Shown piece by piece: positions 34,927-48,200 of a DNA stretch of 64,000 nt. This DNA comes from Alisma plantago-aquatica (taxonomy: Eukaryota > Streptophyta > Magnoliopsida > Alismatales > Alismataceae). The stretch covers positions 1,345,847,050 to 1,345,911,049 of the forward strand of contig OY856411.1 in the NCBI GenBank assembly GCA_963693085.1. Direction: 5' to 3'. Made by a program: the position numbers and the translations under genes. The stretch's first letter is position 1; every line of letters starts with the position of its first letter. The notes under the pieces are model-generated. The model had not been told where the DNA came from. It made no database searches and saw only the letters and a list, made by a program, of their open reading frames with translations.

Positions 34927-35335
34927 TAGGGTGGTGGTGTTAATACTCATTTTGCAACAGAACATCCCATAAATGTAGGCAACACTAATGGGTTTCGTAA
35001 TGCATGTGCTACAAACGGTATTGTTGCAAGTGTCTTACATATGCAAGGTGGCATAAACATGCAAAGAGTAGGTTTATTTCACAGACAATACAATACAGGT
35101 GGTGCATATGTAGCCATGTTTCCTAGGAAACACAATTCAAGCAAGGATGCCTTAGGCATGATTATTAGATAAAGCAATTCAAGTGGGGTTGGATTAGGTA
35201 TTTTGCACATGTAAGCTAATCAAGATATACCCACTAAAAATATGTTTCAAATGCTAGGCCTTCAAAGTGAGTCTCTTTTAGGTGTGTCTCCCAAGAAATG
35301 TTCTACAATTGGACACCCACCAAGCTTTCAGCCAT
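34927..35335 (+). pseudogene. Glycine/asparagine-rich frame after CACTA-III Transposase_24, unknown
   Basis: One frame stays largely open for about 136 codons (GGGVNTHFATEHPINVGNTN near its start; SLLGVSPKKCSTIGHPPSF near its end), with stops near 35170 and 35210. It has no recognised domain. It probably belongs to the second gene of the CACTA-III remnant because of its position and low-complexity character. Confidence 0.35.
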
Positions 35336-35339
35336 AGGT

Positions 35340-36300
35340 GCTTCATAACACTATTGACTAATTTGGATGTTGATAATCACACACAAACATTGACATAAAA
35401 TTGAAATTTCTTAAAGGCTACTACTGAAAGTAGGTGGCCTCCTTTTGATAAAAATCCATCAAAGTCGCCCTCAAGTATAGAAGACATAAATCACATCATC
35501 CTCAGTGCCCTTCACTCCTAGAGTTCACCATTCAAAAGAGGTATTCAATATTGTCTAAACAATGCTCTTTACTACACCATCTTTTAGTATATTGTGTTTT
35601 GTATATCATGTATATACTTACCTCTATCAATTGTTAATCTACATGCACAAGACTAAATGCTCATTGGAGAACATGATTGGATAATCATATTATGAGGATG
35701 ATGCACTCTACAAATCTATCTAAAATTTCTATTTGGTTATCTTCATCATCCTTAAGATACAGATGAATCATTAGCTTATATTTTTTTCTCCTATTTATAT
35801 TGGTAGGGAAGATTTTATTTTTAAGATGTGTATAGAATCTCAGTACACCTTGGATTACACCAAAATTGAATGATAAGGGTACTTCCATTTTCTACAATAA
35901 TTGAATTATATATCATCCTTTCAAATCGTATTGATATAATGATTGGTATCATTTTCAAGAGCATAATGGAGCTAGTTGTATGAGGGATGACATTCATGAA
36001 GAGCACCACACTATTTGAAGGAATATGAAGACATTAAATATCTTAGGAGTTTGAGACATGGTGTGTTTATTGTTATCAATATCAACTTTTATATATTTTT
36101 AGTTCTATTAACATTGACCATGCAATGTAAATTATATTTTGGTTCAATTAAAAATATTGATTTTGGTGATTTGACATTCTTGTCTGAAATGTTGGTGTGT
36201 GAATGTTGTTATGTTGTCATGTGAATATTATAACAATATTTATTGGGATTTAAAATATTAAAAAATATAGAAATTGATATTTATTAGAATAACAATTATA
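35340..36300. other. AT-rich sequence, no gene seen
   Basis: No coding signal recognised. Probably the 3' part of the decayed CACTA-III element. Confidence 0.4.
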
Positions 36301-36305
36301 TATAG

Positions 36306-36334
36306 TAAATAAATAAATAAATAAATAAATAAAT
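36306..36334. repeat. (TAAA)n microsatellite
   Basis: Seven uninterrupted TAAA units. Confidence 0.95.
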
Positions 36335-36339
36335 TATAT

Positions 36340-36720
36340 TAGTCCCTCGTAAATATATATGAAGGTTTTTTGTCCCTCAAAATGTAGTAATGAAGAACAA
36401 ACTAGCCATGAAAATTGTATTGATGAGGACCATATAGCCCCTCAAAAATAATATTAATGGAGGCATTAGCCTCTCAAAAATATATTTATCATAACCATCA
36501 AGTCCCTTAAAAATGTATTTGTGATACTAAAAAAACCCTCAAATGTATTTATTAAGGCTAAATATTACCTCAATATAACATTTGTGAGGGCCACCTACTC
36601 CATGACAATTTTATTTTTGAGGGCCACTAGTATTTTTCATAGGGGTTCTCTTCACAACCAATTTGCAAGGGTAGGGCCCACAAGTGTTCCAATTTGTGAG
36701 GACCTACATAGAGGAGTTTG
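36340..36720. repeat. Degenerate CCCTCAAAAAT repeats, possible CACTA subterminal region
   Basis: About ten spaced motifs of the type GTCCCTCAAAAATGTATTT, some in the opposite sense (TTTGTGAGGGCC, TTTTTGAGGGCC). CACTAGTATTTTTCATAG at 36625 begins like a CACTA terminus but no matching end was found. Mixed-orientation repeats on the 3' side of the CACTA-III remnant suggest its subterminal region. Confidence 0.4.
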
Positions 36721-36739
36721 TCATGGGATTGCCCCGTGA

Positions 36740-37249
36740 AGAAAGACTATTATTTGTAGTATCTCATGGTTTCCCAGAATCACAAACTTTGGTCATGTAT
36801 GTGGTCATTGATTGATCCTAGTAGAGGATTGGGTTTTCGACCTCCCCCTCTAGTATTTGCACTTGGTGCACCTCATATCTTCTCTCCATGCATATCTTTG
36901 TTGGGATGACTAGAACTAGTGTATGTTTGGTCTTCATCGTATCATTTAGACTGACTCACTTATATAGGTTCTTTCTCTTCTTCTCTTACACTCTTCCTAA
37001 AGTTTCCTTTCTTCCTTCTGTCTACTGTTCACACCTATTTTTAGGTTTTCTTTCATGTACAACCTTGGGTTCTTATTCCACATCACCAACCTTCACTGGG
37101 TACTCTTTTATCCATGTTTAAAAACCTTACAATACCAACAATGTTCAAGCACATGTTAATAGTGAGTTTCCATAAGAGTTGCCTCCCTTCCTGACATGTT
37201 CATCTAAATTACTCATCTTCCTCCACCTTGACTTCTACCAGGGTCATGG
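36740..37249. other. Spacer before element B, no gene seen
   Basis: Non-coding, with pyrimidine-rich runs. The last five bases (CATGG, 37245-37249) would be element B's 5' target duplication. Confidence 0.4.
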
Positions 37250-39794
37250 TGTAACAACCTAGTTTTTCGCTCTCCTCTAATTATGAACATCTTGACTCTT
37301 GATATACTCAATTAAATTAGATAACTTCCATAATCATCAATTAGATGTATTGGAACCGCATGTAGCTCAATTGATGAGTTATGATTAATATTTGCAATTT
37401 TGAACTCTTTTGTGTAATGTTGAGTGACTTAATATGCTTCAAGAGAATTTGAATTTTTGAGACTAATAAACATGCCTATCTTGATTTCTAACCTTTTCCA
37501 TGGGAAAGAGGATGAAATTTTTGATCCAACGGTGAAGATTTCACCCATATCTGATAATCCAGGTGAAAGATATGGCCTTTGCATTCTTGCTCTCTTTCTA
37601 GCCTTTTCTCACTTCTTTTTCCTTGTTGCGCCTCAGTCATTTTGTTTTCTTTTGGTTCGGTCACTTGGGTGTGCCCAGATATCCCTTTAGCACCATGTAC
37701 CCTGTATCATAGATCTAAGGGCTATGGATCTTCCGCAAACTGATCGGACAGTTGGGGGGTCATCCCCAACCTTAAGCAACAGTCAAGCAACTAGCCAACT
37801 CTATCCATGTCTGCAAGCCCACAAATTCTTGGTCTTTTTTACTTCCTTCGCCCCTAATGTTGATGCCAAAGTCTTCATCCTATCTCCCCAACCTCGCTCC
37901 TACTTCTTTTCTAGCAAGATGGTTCCTTATAGGGGTATGGCACCCCCCACCCGCCATGGCCGACCACATGGTCGCGACCATTGTGGTTTGGGCGGTCCAC
38001 AACACCTCTAGGCACTTTTATAAGTCCACCAAGTTCACCATTTGTCTCCCTTTATTTTCCCCCTACTTGAACATGCTCTCTCACCCTCTATACCTCACTC
38101 CAGTGACCTTTCTTCTTCCTCGAAGCTAATTGGCACTCGTTTGGGCATTTTTCTTCAGCACCATCTCATCAAAATATGAAGCCACCAATGCATTCTATGG
38201 ACCAAGGCAAGACTGGGTGGCATATTTTTCTTGGATACACACATCTATTCTTATCTTTGTTTCATGCTCCGGTGAGCTTGAAACTATGGTGCCGCCTGGC
38301 TTTCCTGGTTTATGCGCAACCCTATGCTGGCTGACGAGGGCGGTGGGTGGAGGTGGAAAGGGTTTGGGGATCGCTAGCAACCGCCCATGAGCGGCTAAAT
38401 GGGGTGTCCAACCACTATGGGATGGTTAAACCATGACCCATAGATGCACGCCATGTTGGTACGGGACCCATCTCCGACCAATCAAGGCATGCCACATCGC
38501 CTCTATGGTATATGATCTCCCCCTCTCCTTGAAATGTATGAAATCATCTAAAACTGATAGAAAATGATTTGTAAGTCCAAATGGGACATATTATATATGA
38601 AAATTCATCTACTAAATGAGATATATCCAATTCATCTTGTTTCAGAGGCTAATTCCTTTTGTAGCTCCTGATATGTTGAAAATAGCATCAAATGCATCTC
38701 TTTTTACATGCTTAATGATAATTTATTGCTCAAACTTGATCATATCTTGACTCCACTTGCTTTTTATGACCCTGATCAGTAACCTATTCTATAATGTACT
38801 ATAATAATCGAACTTCATCATGCCATGCTCCATTAATGACTCTAATCAATAGAATGGACCTTGAAATATATGTCATTTGGACTTTGATGCTAATGAACCT
38901 TATTTTGATGCCCAAGTTGATTATATGAACTCAAACTTGTCATATTTTTTCTAGATCAGTAATTTTACATGCTTTGATCACCTAAATGATTTATGGATCA
39001 ATCTTGTTCACTATTATGACTAAGTGACCTAATCATGACATGTAATGTGGCTTAATGTGCATGTTGCTAAAGTTTCTATCCAATCTTATACAAATCTCTA
39101 CCTAATGGTCACCCATGCTATTTACTATAACCAAATTAGTAACATGTTGATATGTATGACACTAAATCCGACTTGATCTCTCATGTACTCTAATGTTGAC
39201 TATCTTGCATGAAATTGACACAACATGACTTAAATACATGATATGATGAATAAGGCCTTTAATCTTATTCAATTGTATGATTTCCCTATTAAGATAACCT
39301 ATGTTTAGAATACCTGATCTTAATAAATATGTTTCACCTTAAGTTGAAATGATATATGATGTAGCATATGATATTATTGCATGAATGTTGGAGATGTCGA
39401 AACCAATCATCGTGATAAATGGAACCTATTTTAAGTGAAACATCCACCCTTAATTATATGTTTAAGATGACCTAAGTGTTGAGATGTTAATATAGTCACA
39501 CTTTCTTGTAATGTCAGGATCTCTTTGATGGGCTCTTTACAAAGATCTAATCTTGTTTTATAATGGTAGTTTGCCCGTACCAAGGTACACTTTATCCTCC
39601 TATTGGCCAGGCTAGCAGTATTGAAATTTCTTGTATGTATGAAATATTAAATGTTTGGCATATATACTTGTTTGAGATACATGTTCGCTATGACTACTAA
39701 GTTTTGCCCTTGATTACATATGTTGAACAAACTTGAAACATAATGATAGATGACCATTATACAACCACTAGTACATAAATGGCTTATAACATCA

Positions 39795-40375
39795 CATTTA
39801 GAGGTGTCGGCTGTATATAAGAAACTGAGGCCTAAACCCTATAGTGTCGGTTGAATAAAAAAACTGACATATATATGTGAAGAGCGGCCAGACATGGGTA
39901 TCACATTTTATTTATCGTCGGTTGAATACAAAAACCAACATCTATATGTAAAGAGCAGCCAAACACGGGTATCTCTTTAAAATCGCCCGCCAAATCCGAA
40001 TTTTCCATTACCTCCAAAATTTAACATACGACGTCAGTTGTTGAAAAATTAACCGACGACTAAAGGTTTGTCGTGAGATAGAAATTGGGCCCATTTTTAT
40101 CGCCGGGTTTCTTGCAATAACCGACGCTGATGTGTTTTCATACGCCGTCTCTGCAAAAATTTTCACCCCCCTTTGGTGTTGGTTTGCTATGGAAACCAAC
40201 GACTATGGTCATAATTCGAGAACATTTTTTTTGTCGGCATATGTAGATAGACGTCGGTTTTTCTAGTTGAAACCGACGACTATCATTGAACATAGGTGTC
40301 AGTTTTTTTGTGGTAACTGACACCTATTGTTTTAAGCATCGATTATTTTAAATAATTGATGTCTATTATTAACTT
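39795..40375. repeat. 5' subterminal repeats of CACTA-II
   Basis: Degenerate GTCGGTT/AACCGAC inverted motifs. Many have changed to GTTGGTT, AACCAAC or AACTGAC, as expected of C-to-T decay of CpG sites. Confidence 0.75.
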
Positions 40376-40439
40376 AATGGTACCCGCATGGGACAGACTC
40401 TTTCCCTTTCTCTGTTTCATTCCCAATTATTGAGGTTAG

Positions 40440-40705
40440 GTCTCTGGTGATTTATCTCCTCCACTGATCTCTCTGCTGCCGTTGCACCTGCCCTGCCTCC
40501 ACTGCGCCTGCCGCTGCTTCTGGAGCTCACCGGCCGCCACTACTGGACCACCGCTTCTAGAGCTCACCGGCTACCGCTACTGGAGCTCTCACTGCCACTA
40601 CTGGAGGTTCACTGCCACTGTTGGAAGTCTGCCTCCGTTGCTCGCCTACTTCTCTGCCACCACTACTGAAAGGTGTACTTCCTCCACTGCTCTTCCACCG
40701 CAGTT
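40440..40705 (+). promoter_or_regulatory. GC-rich leader of CACTA-II
   Basis: A GC-rich block with repeated GAGCTCACCGGC and CTACTGGAG units, about 0.7-0.9 kb from the 5' end, the same relative position as the GC-rich island of CACTA-I. The actual sequence differs from CACTA-I, so the composition and place are conserved rather than the sequence. A leader function like that of the maize Spm control region is inferred. Confidence 0.45.
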
Positions 40706-40709
40706 ATAT

Positions 40710-41605
40710 GAATGTCTAGTTGTGTATACCTGGGAGTTATCAGGAACACCTAAATGAATGTCTAGTTGTGTAACTAATTTGGATGTATATGATGAACCTA
40801 TATTTAGAGAGGACATGCTACAGTATTTTATTAGTATGGTGAAAGATTCTCAACCTTGTGTATCACATGGGATTCTTATCCTCAACACAAGGGGCTCCAA
40901 TGCATCTAATGCCTTAAATGGAAGACTCAAATGATATAAAATCCCATCAAAGTAGGTAGAAACCACTTATATTCAGATCTTAATAATTCCATGAAGTGCA
41001 CATTATCTTACACTGGAAAAGTATGTGTATAGTGTGGGATTAGTTCCATATAATGGTTCTATTTTAGTAAGTCTATTCCCAAGGTCTGTGTGTGATAGAA
41101 AATCTCTTTACTCTATGTCAAATTCAAATTTTACTCACGATTATCAATGTATAGTCACTCTCCTAAACCAGAATTTCCTTTCGGTCTAACTTTCTTGATG
41201 AGACTTATTCTAACTGAACTCCTATATCATGCACAATGACATTTCCAAATTGAACCCTAGCTTTCTCAAGTTGAATGTGATTTTGAGGTTTTTTACCCAT
41301 ATATTATAATTATCATTATAACAATCTGAAAAAATGTTGCTTTTGTTATATATTGAGCATGCTACTTAATTTTCTATAGTATAGCTACCACGAGTTTTGT
41401 TACAAATATCTGAATATTAGGTTAAGGACATGTTTATGTTGTGACATGTTGAGATTTTCTATACCCACTATGATTTGTGTTATAAAATAATACATTGATT
41501 AATTTAGGAAATAGTGATATGTTTTTATGGTAGTCCTCAAGTGTTTTTATAAGAAAATTGTGTGTTGAATGGGGTTGTGAATAAGGGACTGGTGTTAAAT
41601 TTTAT
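40710..41605. other. CACTA-II leader/intron sequence, no gene seen
   Basis: AT-rich, with no recognised coding content. A short direct repeat, AATGTCTAGTTGTGTA, occurs at 40709 and 40756. Confidence 0.45.
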
Positions 41606-41609
41606 TGGC

Positions 41610-41890
41610 CTAGAAACCCATCCAAGATTTACTCATTAGGAGTAAATCTTGGATAGTCCCCAGTTTGGGACTGTTCTTGAACACCTAATCTCACTTAGGA
41701 TGTAAGTGTATAATGTGTATTTGGTTTTTAAGAAAATTATGATAGCATTTCCCTGTTTGTTCTCTAAGTACATATGTACTTGGAGAATAGGGGGGAAATA
41801 CTGCCAAAATTTTCTTGAAAACCCAATACACATTATACACTTACTAGTGAGATTAGGTGTTCAAGAATGGGATAGGTGGTACATATTTAT
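41610..41890. repeat. Palindromic cassette upstream of TNP2 (CACTA-II, single copy)
   Basis: The same cassette as in CACTA-I: a 188-bp inverted repeat at 41677-41864 centred on AGTACATATGTACT, flanked by hairpins AGTCCCCAGTTTGGGACT and CCAAGATTTACTC/GAGTAAATCTTGG. It is in the opposite orientation relative to the transposase gene compared with CACTA-I. It ends about 130 bp before the transposase start at 41998. Confidence 0.85.
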
Positions 41891-41997
41891 TATATATAAG
41901 ACCTTAAACCCTAAAGTTTTTAACCATAGACTCAAATCTTTTAACCCTAGACCCTAATCTTGTTCTAATATATACGTGTTTTCTCTTTGATCATAGA

Positions 41998-44900
41998 ATG
42001 GATAGATCATGGATGTTCATTCCAAATTGTTGCACCCCAGAGTTTATTTCTGGTCTTGATCCGTTTATTAGATTTCTCACGGAGCATAGGAAACAACCTG
42101 GAGATAGGTTATACTATCCATGTAGGCATTGCGGTAACAACTTGAAAGTCAGCACTGGTGATGAAATCAAAAGTCATGTCATGTGCAACGGGATTGTACA
42201 AGGCTATACAAATGGCATTGGCATGGAGAGATTTCAAACCTAAAATCAGTGGATGTCGATAGCAGTGCTTGTGTGGAAGAAGAAATTGCATCTGATGACG
42301 TAGATGTGAACGAACTAGTTCCAGTAGACATTGTTGATATGATGCTGGATAGTTGTGGGGAAGAGCACACCAATCCACCTCCCATGTTTAGAAACATTGT
42401 GCATGATGCTGAGATACCATCATACACATGTTGTAAGTTTATGAAGCTTAGCGCTGTGTTGAGATTGTATAAGCTGAAAGCTAACAATAGATGGAGTGAC
42501 AAAGCTTCACGTCATTGTTGTCTTTATTGAAAGAAATTCTTCCTGAAAGAAATGAGCTGCCAATCTCAACATATCGGTTAAAGAAATTGTTGTGCCCAAT
42601 GGGAATGGAGGCCAAGAAGATACACGCATGCCCAAATGATTGTGTATTATTTAAAAAGGACTATGTGGATTTGAAAAATTGTCCCAAATGTGGTGCGTCA
42701 AGGTATAAATTGACGAGTTCGGGGGAGTCCAAAATTGGTTCTCCTGCCAAGGTGATGTGGTATCTACCTATAATACCACGGTTTCAATGCTTGTTTTCCA
42801 ATCCGATAGATGTGAAGAATTTGAGGTGGCATGCAGATGTTAAGAAAAATAATGATGGGATCCCACGACATGCGTCTGATTCCCCACAGTAGAAGAAGAT
42901 TGATTTATTGTACTCTAAATTCGGTGAAGAAGTCAGGAATCTAAGACTTGGGCTTTGTACAGATGGGATGAATCCATATGGGACATTGAGTAGCCAACAT
43001 AGCACTTGGCCAGTTATGCTTGTTATATACAATCTTCCTCCCTGGTTGTGTATGAAAAATAAGTATGTTATTTTGTCGTTGTTTATATCGGGCCCTAAAC
43101 AACCTAGAAATTATATCGACGTTTATCTTGAACCTCTGATTGATGACTTGAAGAAACTCTGGGGTGAAGGTGTGATGACCTATGATGCTTCACGAAGAGA
43201 GACATTTCGTTTGCACGCTATGTTGTTTTGCACTGTGAATGACTTTCCAGCATATGGGAATTTGTCTGGATATAGTGTCAAAGGATATAAAGAGTGTCCT
43301 ATATGTGAAGATAACACTGATTCAATACGACTAAAACACGGCGGCAAAACTGTATATCTTGGTCATCGAGGGTTTCTTCCAAAATTCCATTTGTATCGTA
43401 GGTTGCGCAAAGCATTCAATGGACGGAATGAGGAACAGAGTGCACCTCAACCATACCAGGGGAGGATGTTTATGAAAGAGTAAAAGACTTTGCCAATGAA
43501 TTTGGTAAGAGATCAAAATGTATGATGGCCACACGGAGTGACCAATCTTTATTCAAGAAGAAGTCAATATTTTGGGATCTTCCTTATTGGAGTTTTTTGG
43601 CAGTCAGGCATTGTATCAATGTCATGCACGTTGAGAAAAATATTTGTGATAGCGTCATTAGTACTTTGTTGAATATACCAGGTAAGACTAAAGATAGGAT
43701 AAAATCCAGAATGGACCTACGTGAAATGGGAACAAGGACATAATTAACAGAAGTATTTAGTAGCGATCGGAGAAAATACTTACCTCCAGCTTGTTACATG
43801 TTGTCGAGAAAGGAGAAGAAAGCTTTTTGTGAATGCTTGGTAAATGTTAAGGTGTCACATGGTTACTCATCCAACATCTGTACATTGGTATCAATGAAAG
43901 ATCTGAAGTTGATTGGTCTTAAATCTCATGATTGTCACACTCTAATGCAACAAATATTCCCCGTGGAAATTCAATCTATATTGTCGAAGCATGTAAGGCT
44001 TGCAATCACCAGACTTTGTTTCTTTTTTAACAGTCTGTGCAGCAAAGTTATTGACCCTGATACTGTCGATAAATTGTAAAGAGAAGTGGTTGTTACCCTA
44101 TGTCATCTTGAGATGTATTTTCCTCCTTCATTCTTTGATATCATGGTACATCTTGTTGTCCACTTGACTAGGGAAGTGAAAATGTTGGGACCTGTTTTCT
44201 TGCATTGGATGTATTTGTTAAATGATACATAAGCATTTTTAAAGGTGATGTTCGAAACTGTTATCGGCCTGAAGGGAGTATTATTGAGGGTTATGTGGCG
44301 ATAGAGGTTTTAGATTTTTGCAATGACTTTTTGAGTGCTAATGACGCTCCTGTTAATGACAAGAATATTGAGGAGCATTTTGGCAAAGGAATTTTGGGAT
44401 CACGGATGAAAATAATCAGACGTGAGTAGTTGGAACTAGGTCACTTGTATATTTTACACAACATCGATGAAGTGAGTGTTTATATCAAGGAACATACCAA
44501 TTTCATCAAGAGACAATATCCTTGAGCCAATTCAATGTGGCTTGCTAGAGAGTATAACAAGATATTTATTAAGTGGTTTGAAGATAAAGTCTTACATCAA
44601 CTATCTCAAACACCAGATAATCTTACTAAAACTATCAAATGTCTTACCTTTAAACCAAAATTGAATGTTATGTCTTATGAAGCTAAAATGTCATATTACG
44701 GTGTCATTGAAGACATGGGAGTTTGACTACGTAGATTTCAGAATTCCGCTCTTTAAATGTAATTGGGTTGATAACACCAAAGGAGTTATAGTTGATGAAT
44801 TGGGTTTCACATTAGTGAACTTTGAAAAGATTGGCGAGAAGGGTGAACCATTCATATTGGCATCACAGACAAAACAAGTATTTTATATCGATGATCCTGC

Positions 44901-45110
44901 AAATGATAAATGGTCAGTTGTTCTTCATGGTAAAAGACAGTTCATTGAAGATCCTATAGATGAAGAACAGTACTATGATAAGTATGATGACTCCAGTCCA
45001 TTCTCAGTTGGGTTGCCAACACCACCAAATATTGAAGCTAATGATGACTTGTATATGCGCGGAGATCACAATGAAGGATTGTTAATCGATAAAAGATCGC
45101 AATATTATAG
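41998..45110 (+). pseudogene. CACTA-II TNP2-type transposase with DUF4216 tail, broken
   Basis: The start MDRSWMF, the CPCRHC-type cluster (YPCRHCGNNLK), CTDGMNPYGTLS, NDFPAYGNLSGYSVKG, INVMHVEKNICD and KSHDCHTLMQQIFP line up with CACTA-I in order. DUF4216 follows (YGVIEDMG, FKCNWVDNTKG, QVFYIDDPANDKW) to about 45090. Damage: frameshifts near 42215, 42505, 43465 and 44215, a TAG in place of Trp after SDSPQ at 42890, and stops near 43741 and 44077. The TGA at 44223-44225 is shared with CACTA-I. The CGA at 44253-44255 is intact here but TGA in CACTA-I. Acidic C-terminal residues near DPIDEEQYYDKYDDS match CACTA-I. Confidence 0.92.
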
Positions 45111-45233
45111 GCATGCATGTTTATATTTTTTATATGTTTTAGTTTTCTAAATGTGAACTTTACAATGTGAATTACTTTACAATGTGAATTACTTTACAAT
45201 GTGAACTTTACAATGTGAATGTGAACTTTCAGA

Positions 45234-48200
45234 TGGCTGAGCATTCTCCTGATGACCGTGCTGATGATTACCATGAGGGTGAGGACGTCAATGCGCCGCC
45301 TCACAATGTAATTTTTAAAAATATATCCCTGAGGTTTCTATCTATATGTTCATTTATAGTTATATCATGTAAGTGTGTTTTTTTTGTCAAATTTTAGGTT
45401 GGTGATGTACCCCCCGAAGAAATTGGGGCACTTGATGAGTAGAAAAAAAATTTTGAGTAAGTGAGGGGCATCAAAATGATGAACAAGTTACTATAGCAAA
45501 GGGGCAATGGACCCAAACTGGCTTTGGATTTTGATCATGTAAGAAATCCAGTTCGAATGAACCGTAACTCATTTATTTCATATCTTGGGGTTCTTACTCA
45601 CAACCATTGTAATCCTATTTTTGAATCCTAGCATAAAGTTCCTAAGGGTAAGAAAGACTTAGTATGGAAGTAACTATGTGTGAGTTATTATTATTTGCAA
45701 TTCTATTTTTGTAGATTACTAATTTTTAGGATACTAGTTAATAGAAATTCTATTTTGCAGAGTATATTTGATCTATATGAAAAGTTGCATCATAAATGTG
45801 TGATGCAACACTGTGGGAGGATCCTAAGAAACTATAGGACAAATCTCACCCGAGATTACATACGTGATTCTGAGAAGATTTTCTTGATTGATTTCCAATT
45901 CTAGACATTGATTACTTTTTTACTAACTCTACACTAATAATTTTTTTTTGTATTCTCTTTACAAAATAAATTTAGGCAGAAGGCAGCCACTGAGAAATGG
46001 AACTACCTGGACACCAAAGACTGGGAGGAGTTTGTTACCCAATGAAAAATGGATGAATTCAAGGTATTAAGTGCCACTCCCAATTTAATTAATATACATT
46101 CTTATGTATTCACCTATTCAAGATTAACCTTTAGTGTTACAAACCAAATCAATGTGCTTACTAACAAGGCTATCAGTGATGCTCAAAGAGCAAGGCATGC
46201 ACTAAATGTGCATGACCACACAATGGGTCCAAGAGGCTATGTAGGTGTTTGCCAAAGACTACAGGTTGAGTCTACTTCTCAGTCTACTACTACTCAGGAG
46301 TCCTCTACTATTGGTCTCGCACCTCTACCTCACCATGCTATTTGGATAGTTGGGAGGCAAAACAAGAAGGGAGATATAACAAATCCCGCAACTGCTGAGG
46401 CGGTTGCAAAAATGGTAAAATTCAACTCTTAGAGCAATCGATCGATATTGATTATTGTTATGTTTACTTACCAAATTCTATTGATGGCGATTAGCGGGAG
46501 CTGTACGAGCAGAGGTAGGAAGGCAAGTTCATCCCTTAGGGCACAAGTGATGAACAGACAGTTGCTCTGGGTAACCCAGAGCATCCTGGATGTGTTAGGG
46601 GTGCAGGCGCTGGTGTGGGCATCAAAGCATTCTTTGGGCCATCCCAGTGTAAACTTGTCCCAAAAGCGGGACTTTCACAAGTTGAGGTAACATATTCTTT
46701 TTTTAGAATGTTATTGTGAAAGGGAATTCAATAATCTATAGCTAGCATTTCTTTTATCCATATATAGGTAGATGAATTAATTGAGAGGAAAGTCCAAGAA
46801 GCAATGGTGAAGTGGTAGGCGTCTCAGACGGCCACTCAGATGGTACATGTGATGTGTCGCGCTTCTATTACTCCTACTGCAGAGGTTGGGAGTAATCCTG
46901 TAGACCCACCACCTAGCACATCCTTTGTAAGTATTTTTATGACATAGTAGCTAGTCTTTTCAAGATGTTATGTTTGTGTAGATATGCATATAACATTCTT
47001 TATGTAAATTTGTAGGGGTTGAAGTCACGCCGACTAAAAAGTCAAGAATATGTTGTTGTAGGGGTACATGCTTACCCAACCCTTCCATGGGACATATGTA
47101 ACGGGACTCCAGTACCAGCTGGTGTGGTTCGTCTGACCCCGATATGTGTACTCCCTGATTGGAGGTATCTTCCACTGCCATATGCCCACCCATATGCTGA
47201 AACGCTTGGTGAGACAGAAGGCGGAGTGATAATGTGGCTCAAACAGGATGTTGTCTATACTAATATTGTATGGTGAATTTACATTACGTTAATTTGTTAG
47301 TGTGTATATATGAGTCAATTGATATGAAATTATATATACGGGTCAAAAAGATGACACCCGCTACATCTAGGCCTCCACCTCCACCTCCTCAACTACCAAG
47401 TTGGCTTCCAAGGGACCTACATGCCTCGTTAGGTCCTAATTGTAGGGGTATGGTAGTATGGATCGGCGAACATGATCAAAATTTCCCTATAAATGTTACA
47501 ATTCCGGAGGATACTGTAGGTCAATCATATGATAACAATTTATTTGTACAAGTTTTGCATACGTATTAATGCATAGGTATTAATGCAGGTCAATCATATG
47601 AAAACAAGCTATTTATACAAGATATTTTGGAGTTGTTTCATTATGATTGGCTAAACACATCTATGATAGAGCTGTGGATATGGTGAGACCTTGTTTATAC
47701 ATTTGTATACCTTGTTTTATATACGGTGATCTGGTTTCTTATATATTAATGCATACGTAATACATATTTTGCAGCCACTTACACATGATATGTATAGATT
47801 TTGTATTTTCCCATGTGGGATTTTTGGTTCCATCTTTGATTAGTCTTGTAGATACAGACCCTTCTTTAGTTACTTCATACTGCTATTCTGCTTTTGAATA
47901 TTTTGGTAAAAATAAGAAGACAGTGATAATAGCTCCATTCAATGTCGAGTAAGTTTACTTTGCTTATAATTAGGACTTAAGAAAATTACATTTTTATTCT
48001 AGATTTTGAGTATTAATTTTGAACTTTCTTACCTGTAGTGGTAGGCATTGGGAGTTACTAGTTATTGTCCCTAAGACATTCACTGTCTATTATCTAGATC
48101 ATGTGGGGAATGAATTGAATACATTATATGGACACACAATGAAAAGGTCATTATTCCGGTGAGAAATATTTCATATTTTTATATCAGTTAACATCTATTA

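Noticed and set aside
36625..36645. Left terminus of a fourth CACTA element at CACTAGTATTTTTCATAG
   Set aside because: No matching right terminus, target duplication or coding region was found to the right before element B starts at 37250.
37457..38390. Protein-coding gene in the left LTR of element B (also 58080-59133)
   Set aside because: Frames are not conserved between the two LTR copies: substitutions and indels ignore codon position, and no domain is recognised.
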